From CAOJBM01 sp051872535 (GTDB lineage: Bacteria > Bacillota_I > Bacilli_A > RF39 > UBA660): a stretch of 30,705 nucleotides of DNA. The notes beneath the pieces were generated by a model that saw only the letters and a program-made list of their open reading frames with translations, was not told the origin of the DNA and did no database searches. The position numbers were made by a program, and so were the translations under genes. The DNA is taken from NCBI GenBank assembly GCA_051872535.1, contig JBJEDY010000066.1:1-30705 (forward strand), given 5' to 3'. Below are positions 1-7,290 of the stretch, piece by piece; positions within the stretch are counted from its first letter, which is position 1, and each line of letters starts with the position of its first letter.

Positions 1-151
1 TTTACATTTTCTACTGGTATTGTACCCCCCCCAGGTCTTTGTCAAGTTGACATTTGCTGTGTCAAGCTTAAGGTTAATTTTTAATTTAAAATCCCGTTTA
101 TCACCTATACTCTACTATAAAATATATTTTGTATAGATAATCAAAATAGTT
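1..151. other. Gene-free window edge, possible insertion-sequence end
   Basis: No coding region is visible. An eight-C run at 25-32 inside TGTACCCCCCCCAGG is strikingly out of keeping with the AT-rich surroundings. It is followed by GTCAAGTTGAC (41-51) and a second TGTCAAG (60-66). A TGTAC start followed by C-rich sequence recalls the terminal inverted repeats of IS150-type IS3-family elements, but no transposase is present, so this is a weak inference. The rest (about 70-151) is AT-rich and lies downstream of the minus-strand gene ending at 152. No convincing terminator hairpin was found there. Confidence 0.25.
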
Positions 152-655
152 TTATTTTATAAAGCCATTATAAATAACTCTTGTATCATTAATTACTATA
201 AAGGCATTTTTATCAAAACTATTAATAAGTTCTCGTACTTTTTTCACTTCTTTATTTTTTGTTTCAATTAATAATAAATCTTGATTAGTATTTTTAAGTT
301 CAATGATTGATACTCCATATCCATTACTTTTAATTAAATCAATATTATCATCAGTAGCTTTAGAAGTAATTACTTCTATCCTTATTAGTCCTCTTAAAAA
401 AGTTTTAGATATGTAAGTTCCAATCATTGTACCTACAGCATAACCAGCAGAATAAGAGATAACAATAAAAAAGTTTATTCCTGTTGTGTTTAAAGCTTCT
501 TTAGCAACTAAGAACCAGATAGTTACTTCTACAAAGGCAATAAGTGCTGAAGAAATTGTTTTTCCTTTCATAGAAACAGCAGTTCTTATTGTTCCTAAAG
601 AAACATCCAAAATTCTTGCAAAGAAGATTTTTATACACATTAGAAATAAAACCAT
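152..655 (-). CDS. UPF0316 / DUF2179-family membrane protein
   Basis: The 167-residue protein has about three hydrophobic segments in its first 90 residues. These include the family-like stretch KIFFARILDVSLGTIRTAV near the N-terminus. A soluble C-terminal domain of about 75 residues follows (IRIEVITSKATDDNIDLIKS onward). This order, a short membrane part followed by a DUF2179-like domain, is that of the UPF0316 family (Bacillus YebE and relatives), and the length is usual for it. The biochemical role of the family is not established. The gene is last in a tight minus-strand run, 7 nt after the zinc-ribbon gene, and so is probably co-transcribed with trmL. The start has GTGATA just upstream; a second ATG five codons in is possible. 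Confidence 0.85.
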   Translation of the reverse strand: MVLFLMCIKIFFARILDVSLGTIRTAVSMKGKTISSALIAFVEVTIWFLVAKEALNTTGINFFIVISYSAGYAVGTMIGTYISKTFLRGLIRIEVITSKATDDNIDLIKSNGYGVSIIELKNTNQDLLLIETKNKEVKKVRELINSFDKNAFIVINDTRVIYNGFIK

Positions 656-662
656 ATTATCA

Positions 663-926
663 CTATCCAGTCAATACTCTAATTAAAGCTATCACTATTA
701 ATATTAGTATGACTAGTGGTACTAAAATAATACCTATTATTTTATTTTGTTCATGAGCACTTTCTTTTTTATACATGCTTGTATTTGGATTACTATATCT
801 ATCCCATCCACTATTTTTATTAAAATCTTTTAGTATTTGCATTTGTTCACTAGAAGCCATTCTTCCACAATTTGGACAAATACCTGTTTTACTTGGTATA
901 GCAGTATGACAATATTTACAATGCAT
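663..926 (-). CDS. Zinc-ribbon protein with C-terminal membrane anchor
   Basis: The 87-residue protein begins with a zinc-ribbon knuckle pair: CKYC at residues 3-6 and CPNC at 17-20, four cysteines expected to bind one zinc. A hydrophilic linker follows, then one hydrophobic segment near residues 64-84, so the protein is probably tail-anchored with the ribbon in the cytoplasm. Such short zinc-ribbon proteins are common in low-GC bacteria and mostly uncharacterised. I cannot assign a function. It has a good ribosome binding site (AGGTGA, 5 nt from ATG) and sits 8 nt after trmL and 7 nt before the UPF0316 gene, which suggests one transcript. Confidence 0.75.
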   Translation of the reverse strand: MHCKYCHTAIPSKTGICPNCGRMASSEQMQILKDFNKNSGWDRYSNPNTSMYKKESAHEQNKIIGIILVPLVILILIVIALIRVLTG

Positions 927-934
927 TATATCAC

Positions 935-1453
935 CTACTTATCTTCTGCTTCTTCAATAAAGGTTTTACTTTTATGTGGTTCATCTCTTAATAAATCATT
1001 AAAATTTTGTTGTCTTAAAGCTTCATACGTCATAATAGCTACAGCATTTGATAAATTTAATGCTCTTACTTTATCTGTCATTGGCATTCGCATACAATTT
1101 TCTAGATAAGGTTTTAATATTTCACGAGGTATACCTGTACTTTCTTTTCCGAAGATAAAATAAATATTTTCATCACTATTACTATAATCAAATGATGTAT
1201 GAGGTTTATGACCATATCTAGTTAAGAAATAATATGTACCTGTATTTTTAGAAAAGAAATCATCAATATTTTCATAAATTGTATAATCGCAATTATCGAT
1301 GTAATTAACTCCACTTCTTTTAATATACTTGTCTTCTAAAGAAAAACCTAATGGTTTTATCAAGTGCAATTTAGAATTAGTTGCAACACAAGTACGCATT
1401 ATATTACCAGTATTTCCAGGTATTTCTGGTTCAAATAAAACAATATTAATCAT
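935..1453 (-). CDS. trmL: tRNA (cytidine(34)-2'-O)-methyltransferase TrmL
   Basis: This is a 172-residue SPOUT-class methyltransferase. TrmL methylates the ribose 2'-OH of the wobble base (Cm34/Um34) in tRNA-Leu isoacceptors, using S-adenosylmethionine. Diagnostic segments are visible: LFEPEIPGNTGNIMRTC at the N-terminus, the IFGKESTGIP loop and the C-terminal trefoil-knot segment MPMTDKVRALNLSNAVAIM, which forms the SAM pocket. The length is normal for single-domain TrmL. The start is preceded by GGAGT (9 nt spacing). It lies 36 nt downstream of the thioredoxin-fold gene, with a weak hairpin between, so it may receive read-through or have its own promoter. I see no defects. Confidence 0.95.
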   Translation of the reverse strand: MINIVLFEPEIPGNTGNIMRTCVATNSKLHLIKPLGFSLEDKYIKRSGVNYIDNCDYTIYENIDDFFSKNTGTYYFLTRYGHKPHTSFDYSNSDENIYFIFGKESTGIPREILKPYLENCMRMPMTDKVRALNLSNAVAIMTYEALRQQNFNDLLRDEPHKSKTFIEEAEDK

Positions 1454-1470
1454 AAGTATTTACTCCTTCA

Positions 1471-1497
1471 ATAAAAAAGACCTAATGGCCTATTTTT
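1471..1497 (-). terminator. Weak intrinsic terminator after the thioredoxin-fold gene
   Basis: On the minus strand AGGCC-ATTA-GGTCT forms a short stem followed by TTTTTTATT. It overlaps the stop codon of the 1490-2047 gene. The stem is only about five pairs (one G-T), so termination is probably partial and could let transcription continue into trmL. Confidence 0.45.
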
Positions 1498-2047
1498 CAT
1501 ATTCTTTTTCTTCAAGAAATTGCAAAAAATCAGCAGCAGTAATAATATTATCATCTTCTCTAGTTAAAATACCATCACTAGCAATTTTTCCATCTTTATA
1601 ATAGATAATAGTTGGAACTTTATTTATTTTTTGCTCTTCTAATCCTAATGCTTCATTTATTTTATCAACATAATCATCATCATCCATAACATTAGTTACA
1701 TTAATAAAATAGAACTTATTATTTAGATTATAATCATCAATAACTTCTTCTAGTTCTTTTTCCATATTATAAACTTTTTCACTACCAGTATAACTTACAT
1801 AAACGAAATAGTCTTCTGGCACTTCTGAAAAAACAGCTTCAATTTCTTCTAATTCTTTTACTTCATTAGTAATAGTATTAGATTTAATTAGAAAACTACT
1901 TGATAATTTATTTTCTTCAAGTACTTTATACCACTGCATAAAATATAGCGTTAATAATACTACACTAATTACAACAAGGACTGCTATTACATAGTTTTTT
2001 ATAGGAATGTATCTTTCATTCTTTACTACTTTTGTCAAATGCATCAT
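1490..2047 (-). CDS. Membrane-anchored thioredoxin-fold protein lacking CxxC
   Basis: The 185-residue protein has a short cytoplasmic N-terminus, one transmembrane segment at about residues 18-38, a linker, and a thioredoxin-like domain from about residue 72. The fold is suggested by the beta strand DYFVYVSYTGSEKVYN, the strand KFYFINVTN, and the cis-proline segment KVPTIIYYKDGKI. Where the redox CxxC should stand the sequence reads YTGSEK, so disulfide chemistry is not expected. The role is unknown; a binding or scaffold function outside the membrane is an inference. Two adjacent ATGs exist. AAAGGAT upstream gives better spacing to the second (2044). It is the first gene of the minus run and has a promoter at 2062-2090. 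Confidence 0.6.
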   Translation of the reverse strand: MMHLTKVVKNERYIPIKNYVIAVLVVISVVLLTLYFMQWYKVLEENKLSSSFLIKSNTITNEVKELEEIEAVFSEVPEDYFVYVSYTGSEKVYNMEKELEEVIDDYNLNNKFYFINVTNVMDDDDYVDKINEALGLEEQKINKVPTIIYYKDGKIASDGILTREDDNIITAADFLQFLEEKEYEK

Positions 2048-2061
2048 ATCCTTTCGTTAAT

Positions 2062-2090
2062 ATTTTAACATATATTTGCTTTGTTTGTAA
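2062..2090 (-). promoter_or_regulatory. Sigma-A-type promoter for the 1490-2047 gene
   Basis: The minus strand reads TTACAA (2085-2090), a 17-nt spacer, then TAAAAT (2062-2067) preceded by TGT, an extended -10. The -35 is weak. The position, about 15 nt upstream of the start codon, fits. Confidence 0.45.
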
Positions 2091-2137
2091 ACTTTTGAAA
2101 GCATGACAAATGTAAAGTAAAACTAGGCTTTTGCATA

Positions 2138-2165
2138 GACCTAAAAGTTTAAAGTACATAATATA
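2138..2165 (+). promoter_or_regulatory. Sporulation sigma (SigK/SigE-like) promoter for cotJ
   Basis: CATAATATA at 2157-2165 matches the -10 CATANNNTA used by mother-cell sigma factors. An AC dinucleotide (2139-2140) lies 16 nt upstream, as for SigK. The SigE -35 fit (GCATAGA, 2133-2139) has a spacer about two bases too long. There is no good sigma-A site. The match fits the spore-coat genes it precedes. Confidence 0.45.
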
Positions 2166-2184
2166 AGCTAGGAGGTTTAAAAGA

Positions 2185-2586
2185 ATGTTATTTGAAGATA
2201 TTAATTATGATATTTTTGGTTTAAAAAAAGAATTATTTAGTCCAAAAGAAGCATTAATGTATGGTAATATGTCTAAAGATGAATATGTACCTTATAAGAA
2301 TTATCAAGTTTATAAAATTGTTCCAAAGACTGAAAAAGAAGAATGTTTATTAAAAATATATGAATTAGATCAAATTATTAATGATTTAAACTTATATTTA
2401 GATTTACACCCAAATGATGAATACTACTACTCTTTATTTAAAAGATATGTTAAAGAATTTGAAATTGAGAAAGAAAAATACGAAAGAAATTATGGTCCCT
2501 TAATGTTATACGATACTGATTATGATAAATATTTATGGATTATTAATCCATGGCCTTGGGAAAGTTCAGGTGATAAATATGTTTAA
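2185..2586 (+). CDS. cotJB: Fused CotJA-CotJB spore coat protein
   Basis: This 133-residue protein joins two coat proteins that are separate in Bacillus. Residues ~10-42 resemble CotJA: FSPKEALMYG followed by YVPY matches the CotJA pattern SPxEALxxG...YxPY. Residues ~50-129 are CotJB: the helix ending in DLNLYLDLHPND, the KYERNYGPL segment, and the INPWPWE end typical of CotJB. In B. subtilis the cotJABC operon is expressed in the mother cell and its products join the spore coat. A strong AGGAGG site lies upstream at 2171-2176. The stop overlaps the cotJC start by 8 nt, so translation is coupled. The CotJB part is firm; the CotJA part is short and rests on motif resemblance. Confidence 0.85.
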   Translation: MLFEDINYDIFGLKKELFSPKEALMYGNMSKDEYVPYKNYQVYKIVPKTEKEECLLKIYELDQIINDLNLYLDLHPNDEYYYSLFKRYVKEFEIEKEKYERNYGPLMLYDTDYDKYLWIINPWPWESSGDKYV

Positions 2587-3145
2587 GTATGAAAAAAAGC
2601 TTAATTATCCTATTAATATAAAGACAAAAGATTTAAAAATGGCTAAATATCTAATGGCCCAATTCGGTGGAGCTAACTCAGAACTTTCTGCAGCATTACG
2701 TTATTTTTCTCAAAAGTTCACAATGCCTGATGAGAAAGGTAAATCTTTACTTAATGATATATCTTGTGAAGAACTTGGCCATTGTGAAATGATATCAAGT
2801 ATGATTAACCAGCTTATTAAAGGTGCAACAATTGAAGAGATGGAAGCAGCTGGATTAGGAGGATATTATTCAGAACATGGTAAAGGATTGTATCCAGTTA
2901 ATGCTGATGGTGTTCCTTTCTCAGCAGCATATTTTACTTCGACAGGTGATGTTATTGCCGATTTAGAAGAAGATATGGCAGCTGAAGAAAAAGCTCGTGC
3001 AACATATGAAAATTTAATTGATTTAGCAAATAGTGATGATGTTATTGGTCCACTTCTTTTCTTAAGACAAAGAGAAATTGTTCATTTTAATCGTTTTAAA
3101 GAACTAAGAGATTATTACAAAGAAAAACTATTCAACAATTGTTGA
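2579..3145 (+). CDS. cotJC: Spore coat protein CotJC, manganese-catalase family
   Basis: The 188-residue protein belongs to the CotJC branch of the non-haem (dimanganese) catalase family, a ferritin-like four-helix bundle. The metal-ligand pattern appears intact: Glu in ANSELSAALRYF, the CEELGHCEM helix (Glu and His), the EEDMAAEEKARATYE helix and REIVHF (Glu and His). In Bacillus the protein is built into the inner spore coat; catalase activity there is plausible but not certain. I take ATG 2579 as the start: AGGTGAT lies 4 nt upstream, and the protein begins MFKYEKK as CotJC does. An in-frame ATG at 2522 would add 19 residues unlike the family. The gene ends in TGA. A strong hairpin follows. 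Confidence 0.93.
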   Translation: MFKYEKKLNYPINIKTKDLKMAKYLMAQFGGANSELSAALRYFSQKFTMPDEKGKSLLNDISCEELGHCEMISSMINQLIKGATIEEMEAAGLGGYYSEHGKGLYPVNADGVPFSAAYFTSTGDVIADLEEDMAAEEKARATYENLIDLANSDDVIGPLLFLRQREIVHFNRFKELRDYYKEKLFNNC

Positions 3146-3152
3146 ATAGTTT
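3125..3152. terminator. Bidirectional terminator between cotJC and the 3164-5533 gene
   Basis: A perfect 28-nt palindrome (AAACTATTCAACAA and its complement) is flanked by T-rich sequence on both strands: TTTTTATAGTTTTTTT for plus and TTTTTC for minus. It serves the two convergent genes. The arm AACTATTC recurs in the terminator at 9852-9884. Confidence 0.85.
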
Positions 3153-3163
3153 TTATAGTTTTT

Positions 3164-5533
3164 TTATGATCCGTCATTTGCTAAAACTATACGGAAAGAA
3201 TACCAATCTGAACCTTGCCCCGGAATGGCTTGTGTCCAAAATTGGGTTTCGTTTCCACTTAAATATGCAGTTCCTCTTACTGACCAACCTCCACCAGGAT
3301 GTACTAAATACATTTCTGAACCATACCAACTACTTTTTGTTATATAAGTAGTTGTACTTTTATAAAGTGGTCCAAGTTCTCCTGTGGCATCTCCTAATAT
3401 TCTTCGGTTTGTATCATCCCAAGCATTATCACTATCCCATATATATACATCAAAGTATTTAGAACCATATGTTGTTGCTGGATCACTTGTAAATCCACTT
3501 TCTCCAAGATAACCTTTTAAATAAGCTGCAGCATACTCACCAGAATTACCATTCATATCATATACTCCAGTAATGTTTCCTGTTGTACTTGCTTGATATC
3601 CTACTTTCGTATTATATGGAAGGGTTACATCTTCTGTTGTTCCATATATTCCAGCAGCAGTTTGAGTAACAGCAGTACTATACCCTGTTAAACGATCTGC
3701 ATTATTATTTAAATTCATCACTTTATCAATTCCATATTTAGAATTTGATAGATATAGTAATGCTCCCCATTCCGTATTCTTCATCATATGAGAATCCATA
3801 CTGCGTTTATAATTATACGCAGCATTCCAGTATGCGGAAACTGTTTGATTAAGTATTGTCGCTTCATTTGGTTTACATTCAACTTTATCAATTGTACCTG
3901 TTGGTTCAAATTTGTTTATCCACAACCCATTCGTATTAAATGATGTAAATGCGGGATGAGTTAACCAAGTATTATATGTACTTCCTGTACTTGCAGCTTT
4001 ACTCTTACTTTCAAACTCTATTTCAATTGTTTGAGCTTTATTTGTTATAGTATTTGGAAGAGTTGGGGATGTATTTAGTTTAGATACTCCAGCAGTAGGA
4101 TGGAAAATTTTATATCTATATCTAGGTATCCAAACAAAATATGATTCAATATTGTTTTCTGGTATTACTTCATCTGTTGTTATTGCACTATTTTCAAACT
4201 TTTGATAATTTACTACTTTCTTCGCATTGATTCTAAATGCTTCTGTATAGTATCTTTCTATTTCGATTGCTGGTTCACAATTATTGACAATTAACGTTTC
4301 ATATACTTTCATACTTGCATATGTTGTATCTTCTTTTCCGATTAAAAAGGAATTTGTTGATACTTTTATATTTTCACTACTAGCTTTTGTATATAATAAT
4401 TCCCCATTTATATATAGTTTTATATTTGTTCCATCATATGTCCCTACTATTGAATATATAGTTGTTGTATCTATATTATTTGCTGCAATTGCTTGATATA
4501 CTGTTCCACTTTCTCCTATTACTTCAAATACTATTTTATTAGATGCATTCATTTTTAATGAAATATTTCCATTTGATAATATTGTTTGTTCTTTTAATTC
4601 ATTTAACTTTACTCTTGCTCCGATTGTTAATTCTTTTGTAAAATCATAACTTTCTAATCCTATATCAATATAGTCATCTGTTCCATCTAGTAGTAATTCT
4701 CCATCACTTTGTTTTGTGGCTCCATATAATTTATTACTTCCGACTAATTCTGTATAACTATCATTTAGTATTACAGCATTCGCCCATTCCTTATTTTGAT
4801 ATCTATACCATTCTTCTGTTAAATCGGCTTTTCTTACTGTTCCATTATCTGCTATTGTTACTGGTACTAATCCACTTGATAATACTGGATCTGCTCCATT
4901 TAATGTTGGTTCAGTATATGCATACATTGTACTTGGTCCACCTGTACTTCCTGAACCACTTTCATTTTCATCTGATGATATATTTACTTGTTGTGCTAAT
5001 GTTCCATTTATCATAATTTTTGTGGCAAAACTTTTATTTTGTTCACTTAATGGTGCATCTTTATCTATCCATAATCTTAGTTCATATGTTTTGCTATTAT
5101 TTTCTGCTGTTAATACTCCTGTTGTTAATCTTCGTGCTTCTTTGGAATCTGTTAGTGTTGTTTCTACTGTTTCATAATTTGAATACATTTTATTACTATT
5201 TCCTAATGCTACTTGAACACTTGTATTTTGTAGTGTTGTTCCAGCAAGAGATTCAAGTACTACATCATATTGGATTGGTGATGTACATGTATTTGTTATT
5301 GTAAAAGTATATGGTACTAATTCCATTCCTTCTTCATCACTTATTGGAAATTCATTTTGTAAATCTATTTCATTATTTCCTGTTAAATTTATATCTAAAC
5401 ACGATGTTGCTGCTACATTAGTTATGGTTTGTTTTTTAGTTTTTTGGAAATATGAATATGACATACCTACTGTTATACATATCATTAATAATACTGATAA
5501 ACTTATTAGAATTATTGACTTCTTTTTAGTCAT
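3164..5533 (-). CDS. Large secreted modular protein: TasA-like, LamG-like and FGE/lectin-like domains
   Basis: The 789-residue protein starts with a membrane/signal segment (residues 5-28) ending TVGMSYSYFQ, the style processed by SipW-type signal peptidases. Residues ~40-185 form a TasA/camelysin-like beta domain. Residues ~270-418 look like a LamG/concanavalin domain (LDGTDDYIDIG, YSIVGTYDG, IKLYINGELL). From ~465 the protein reads FVWIPRYRYKIF, then HMMKNTEWGALLYLS, and ends with GGGWSVRGTAYLSG and FRIVLANDG. This is the FGE-sulfatase/C-type-lectin fold often found in bacterial surface and phage proteins. A ligand-binding surface role is likely; enzymatic activity is doubtful. A strong promoter lies at 5559-5586. 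The same C-terminal coding end recurs, decayed, at 9883-9942. Confidence 0.75.
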   Translation of the reverse strand: MTKKKSIILISLSVLLMICITVGMSYSYFQKTKKQTITNVAATSCLDINLTGNNEIDLQNEFPISDEEGMELVPYTFTITNTCTSPIQYDVVLESLAGTTLQNTSVQVALGNSNKMYSNYETVETTLTDSKEARRLTTGVLTAENNSKTYELRLWIDKDAPLSEQNKSFATKIMINGTLAQQVNISSDENESGSGSTGGPSTMYAYTEPTLNGADPVLSSGLVPVTIADNGTVRKADLTEEWYRYQNKEWANAVILNDSYTELVGSNKLYGATKQSDGELLLDGTDDYIDIGLESYDFTKELTIGARVKLNELKEQTILSNGNISLKMNASNKIVFEVIGESGTVYQAIAANNIDTTTIYSIVGTYDGTNIKLYINGELLYTKASSENIKVSTNSFLIGKEDTTYASMKVYETLIVNNCEPAIEIERYYTEAFRINAKKVVNYQKFENSAITTDEVIPENNIESYFVWIPRYRYKIFHPTAGVSKLNTSPTLPNTITNKAQTIEIEFESKSKAASTGSTYNTWLTHPAFTSFNTNGLWINKFEPTGTIDKVECKPNEATILNQTVSAYWNAAYNYKRSMDSHMMKNTEWGALLYLSNSKYGIDKVMNLNNNADRLTGYSTAVTQTAAGIYGTTEDVTLPYNTKVGYQASTTGNITGVYDMNGNSGEYAAAYLKGYLGESGFTSDPATTYGSKYFDVYIWDSDNAWDDTNRRILGDATGELGPLYKSTTTYITKSSWYGSEMYLVHPGGGWSVRGTAYLSGNETQFWTQAIPGQGSDWYSFRIVLANDGS

Positions 5534-5558
5534 ATTTCATTCCTACTTTCTATCTTTT

Positions 5559-5586
5559 ATTATAACATTTTGAGCATTTTAGTCAA
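5559..5586 (-). promoter_or_regulatory. Strong sigma-A promoter for the 789-aa surface protein
   Basis: The minus strand reads TTGACT (5581-5586), a 16-nt spacer, then TATAAT (5559-5564) preceded by TGT, a full extended -10. The ribosome binding site TAGGAATG follows before ATG 5533. This is one of the best promoters in the window. Confidence 0.8.
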
Positions 5587-5613
5587 TAATCCATCTTTTC
5601 AAAAATAGAAAAA

Positions 5614-5635
5614 AATACAGAAATAATTCTGTATT
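5614..5635 (-). terminator. Intrinsic terminator of the suf operon
   Basis: A nine-pair stem AATACAGAA / TTCTGTATT with a four-base loop is followed on the minus strand by TTTTTTTCTATTTTT. It lies just past the sufU stop and separates the suf operon from the promoter of the next gene. Confidence 0.88.
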
Positions 5636-5642
5636 AATTACA

Positions 5643-6080
5643 TTATTTTTCTTGTGATTTTTGATATTTTTTTAATCCTTTTTCTAACCCTACCCAAGGT
5701 AGTATAGCACAAGTCTTACGATTTTGTTGTTTATGAATATCGTCATAACATAATGCTTCTCCTAGAAGTTCACTATCGTAAGGACGTTCATTAATCATAT
5801 TATCATAGTTTTTAGCAATATTAATCGCCTCGTCAATAGTACAACCAATTAACTTTTTAATCATTATTGAAGTGGCAGAAGTACTTATTGCACAAGCTTC
5901 TCCTTGAAATTTAATATCTTTAATGACATTTTTATCAAATAAAATATATAAATCAATATTATCAATACATGATTCATTATTAGTATTAACTTTCACATAT
6001 CTTTCATCTTCAACCATTTCTTTATTAAAGGGATGTAGATAATTTTCCATAATAATCTCTCTTTTTAATTCTGGTTCCAT
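5643..6080 (-). CDS. sufU: SufU, zinc-dependent sulfur acceptor for SufS
   Basis: The 145-residue protein is SufU, which in Gram-positive bacteria takes persulfide sulfur from SufS through a zinc-bound ligand swap and passes it to the Suf scaffold. The zinc ligands are visible: Cys38 and Asp40 (ESCID), Cys63 (GEACAIS) and Cys124 (RKTCAILPW). The LIGCTIDEA segment is also typical. The ATG overlaps the sufS stop (TAATG), so the two genes are translationally coupled, fitting their direct partnership. It is the last gene of the operon and is followed by a terminator, so no sufB follows it as in B. subtilis sufCDSUB. Confidence 0.95.
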   Translation of the reverse strand: MEPELKREIIMENYLHPFNKEMVEDERYVKVNTNNESCIDNIDLYILFDKNVIKDIKFQGEACAISTSATSIMIKKLIGCTIDEAINIAKNYDNMINERPYDSELLGEALCYDDIHKQQNRKTCAILPWVGLEKGLKKYQKSQEK

Positions 6081-7276
6081 TAAATCATCTCCGCTATTAT
6101 TTTATTTTTGTCTTTTAATAAATCAACCACTTTATCAACTTCTTCATAAGTATTATAAAAGTATAAACTAATACGACAAGTATTCTTTACACCAATTTCA
6201 TTTTTTAATATTTTTGCACAGTGATTACCAGCTCTTACACATACTTTATATTTATTTAAATAGTAAGCTACATCTTGAGCAAATACACCATCAACGTTAA
6301 AGGAAATTATTCCACTATCACTTTCTAAATTAATAATATCAATATGGGGAATTGATAATAGTTTATCAATCATATATCTTCTTAAATTGAGTTCGTATTC
6401 ATGAATATTATCTAAGCCAATATCTTGGATATATTTTATTGCTCTTCCAAGTCCAATTGCTCCAGCTATATTAGGTGTACCAGCTTCTAATCTAGTGGGT
6501 AATTCTTTATAATAAATATCATTTACGGAGTCAAAAGATTCATTCATTCCACCACCTAAATTTTGTGGTTCCATATTGTCCAATAATTCTTTTTTACCAT
6601 ATAAAACTCCTATTCCTGTTGGGCCACATAATTTATGACCAGAAAAGACTAAAAAGTCACAATCTAAGTTAGTTACATCAACTTTTATATGTGGTGCACT
6701 TTGAGCAGCATCAACAACAACGAAAATATTATTTTTATGAGCAAATTCACATATTTCTTTAATTGGTCTTATATCTCCTATAACATTAGTAATATGTGCT
6801 ATAGAAATTATTTTAGTATTAGGAGTAATAGCTTCTTTTACTTTATCAAGTGTTACATAGTGATTATCATCTAATTCAATATAATTAACTTTGCATCCAG
6901 TTTCATTAGATAATCTAAACCATGGTAAAACGTTTGATGCATGTTCACTTTTTGTGATTAATATTTCATCTTGAGGATCTAAATTGTTTTTAAAAAAACA
7001 GGATGCAATCATATTAAGGGATTCAGTTGATCCACTAGTAAATATTATTTCACTTCGTTCTTTTGCATTTAGAAAATCTTTAACAATATCTCGAGCATTT
7101 TCATATTCTATATCTACTTTTAAAGAAGCATCATAATCTCCTCTATGAGCATTTGCACAATATTTAGAATAGTAATCAACCATAGCATCAATTACACATT
7201 GTGGTTTTTGAGTTGTTGCTCCATTATCTAGATAAATAACTCCAGTATTAAGCATTGGAAAATCTTCTTTATTCAT
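6080..7276 (-). CDS. sufS: SufS, group II cysteine desulfurase
   Basis: This PLP enzyme (398 residues) removes sulfur from cysteine, giving alanine and an enzyme persulfide for Fe-S cluster assembly. Key parts are visible: YLDNGATTQKP at the N-terminus, TSGSTESLN, the PLP-contacting region VVDAAQSAPH, the Schiff-base lysine in FSGHKLCGPTG (Lys215), and the persulfide cysteine in VRAGNHCAK (Cys353). The short segment around that cysteine marks the SufS rather than the NifS/IscS type. I choose ATG 7276, not the in-frame ATG at 7282: AAAGGAGG ends at 7283, leaving 6 nt to 7276 but none to 7282. The ribosome binding site overlaps the sufD stop. Confidence 0.96.
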   Translation of the reverse strand: MNKEDFPMLNTGVIYLDNGATTQKPQCVIDAMVDYYSKYCANAHRGDYDASLKVDIEYENARDIVKDFLNAKERSEIIFTSGSTESLNMIASCFFKNNLDPQDEILITKSEHASNVLPWFRLSNETGCKVNYIELDDNHYVTLDKVKEAITPNTKIISIAHITNVIGDIRPIKEICEFAHKNNIFVVVDAAQSAPHIKVDVTNLDCDFLVFSGHKLCGPTGIGVLYGKKELLDNMEPQNLGGGMNESFDSVNDIYYKELPTRLEAGTPNIAGAIGLGRAIKYIQDIGLDNIHEYELNLRRYMIDKLLSIPHIDIINLESDSGIISFNVDGVFAQDVAYYLNKYKVCVRAGNHCAKILKNEIGVKNTCRISLYFYNTYEEVDKVVDLLKDKNKIIAEMI

Positions 7277-7282
7277 AAACAT

Positions 7283-7290
7283 CCTCCTTT
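7283..7290 (-). promoter_or_regulatory. Ribosome binding site that fixes the sufS start
   Basis: AAAGGAGG on the minus strand is a near-perfect Shine-Dalgarno sequence. It abuts one ATG (7280-7282) and stands 6 nt from the next (7274-7276). The second spacing is the workable one, so sufS begins at 7276. Confidence 0.75.

Noticed and set aside
2522..2578. Upstream ATG for cotJC
   Set aside because: It lies far inside the cotJAB frame, lacks a ribosome binding site, and adds residues unlike CotJC. ATG 2579 has AGGTGAT at proper spacing.
3143..3145. Mycoplasma-type code (TGA as Trp)
   Set aside because: CotJC ends naturally at TGA, tryptophans are encoded by TGG throughout, and gene lengths fit the standard bacterial code.
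4714..5304. Long hydrophobic plus-strand frames inside the 789-aa gene
   Set aside because: They mirror the Thr/Ser/Asn-rich coding strand of the real minus-strand gene. They lack ribosome binding sites and look like composition shadows.
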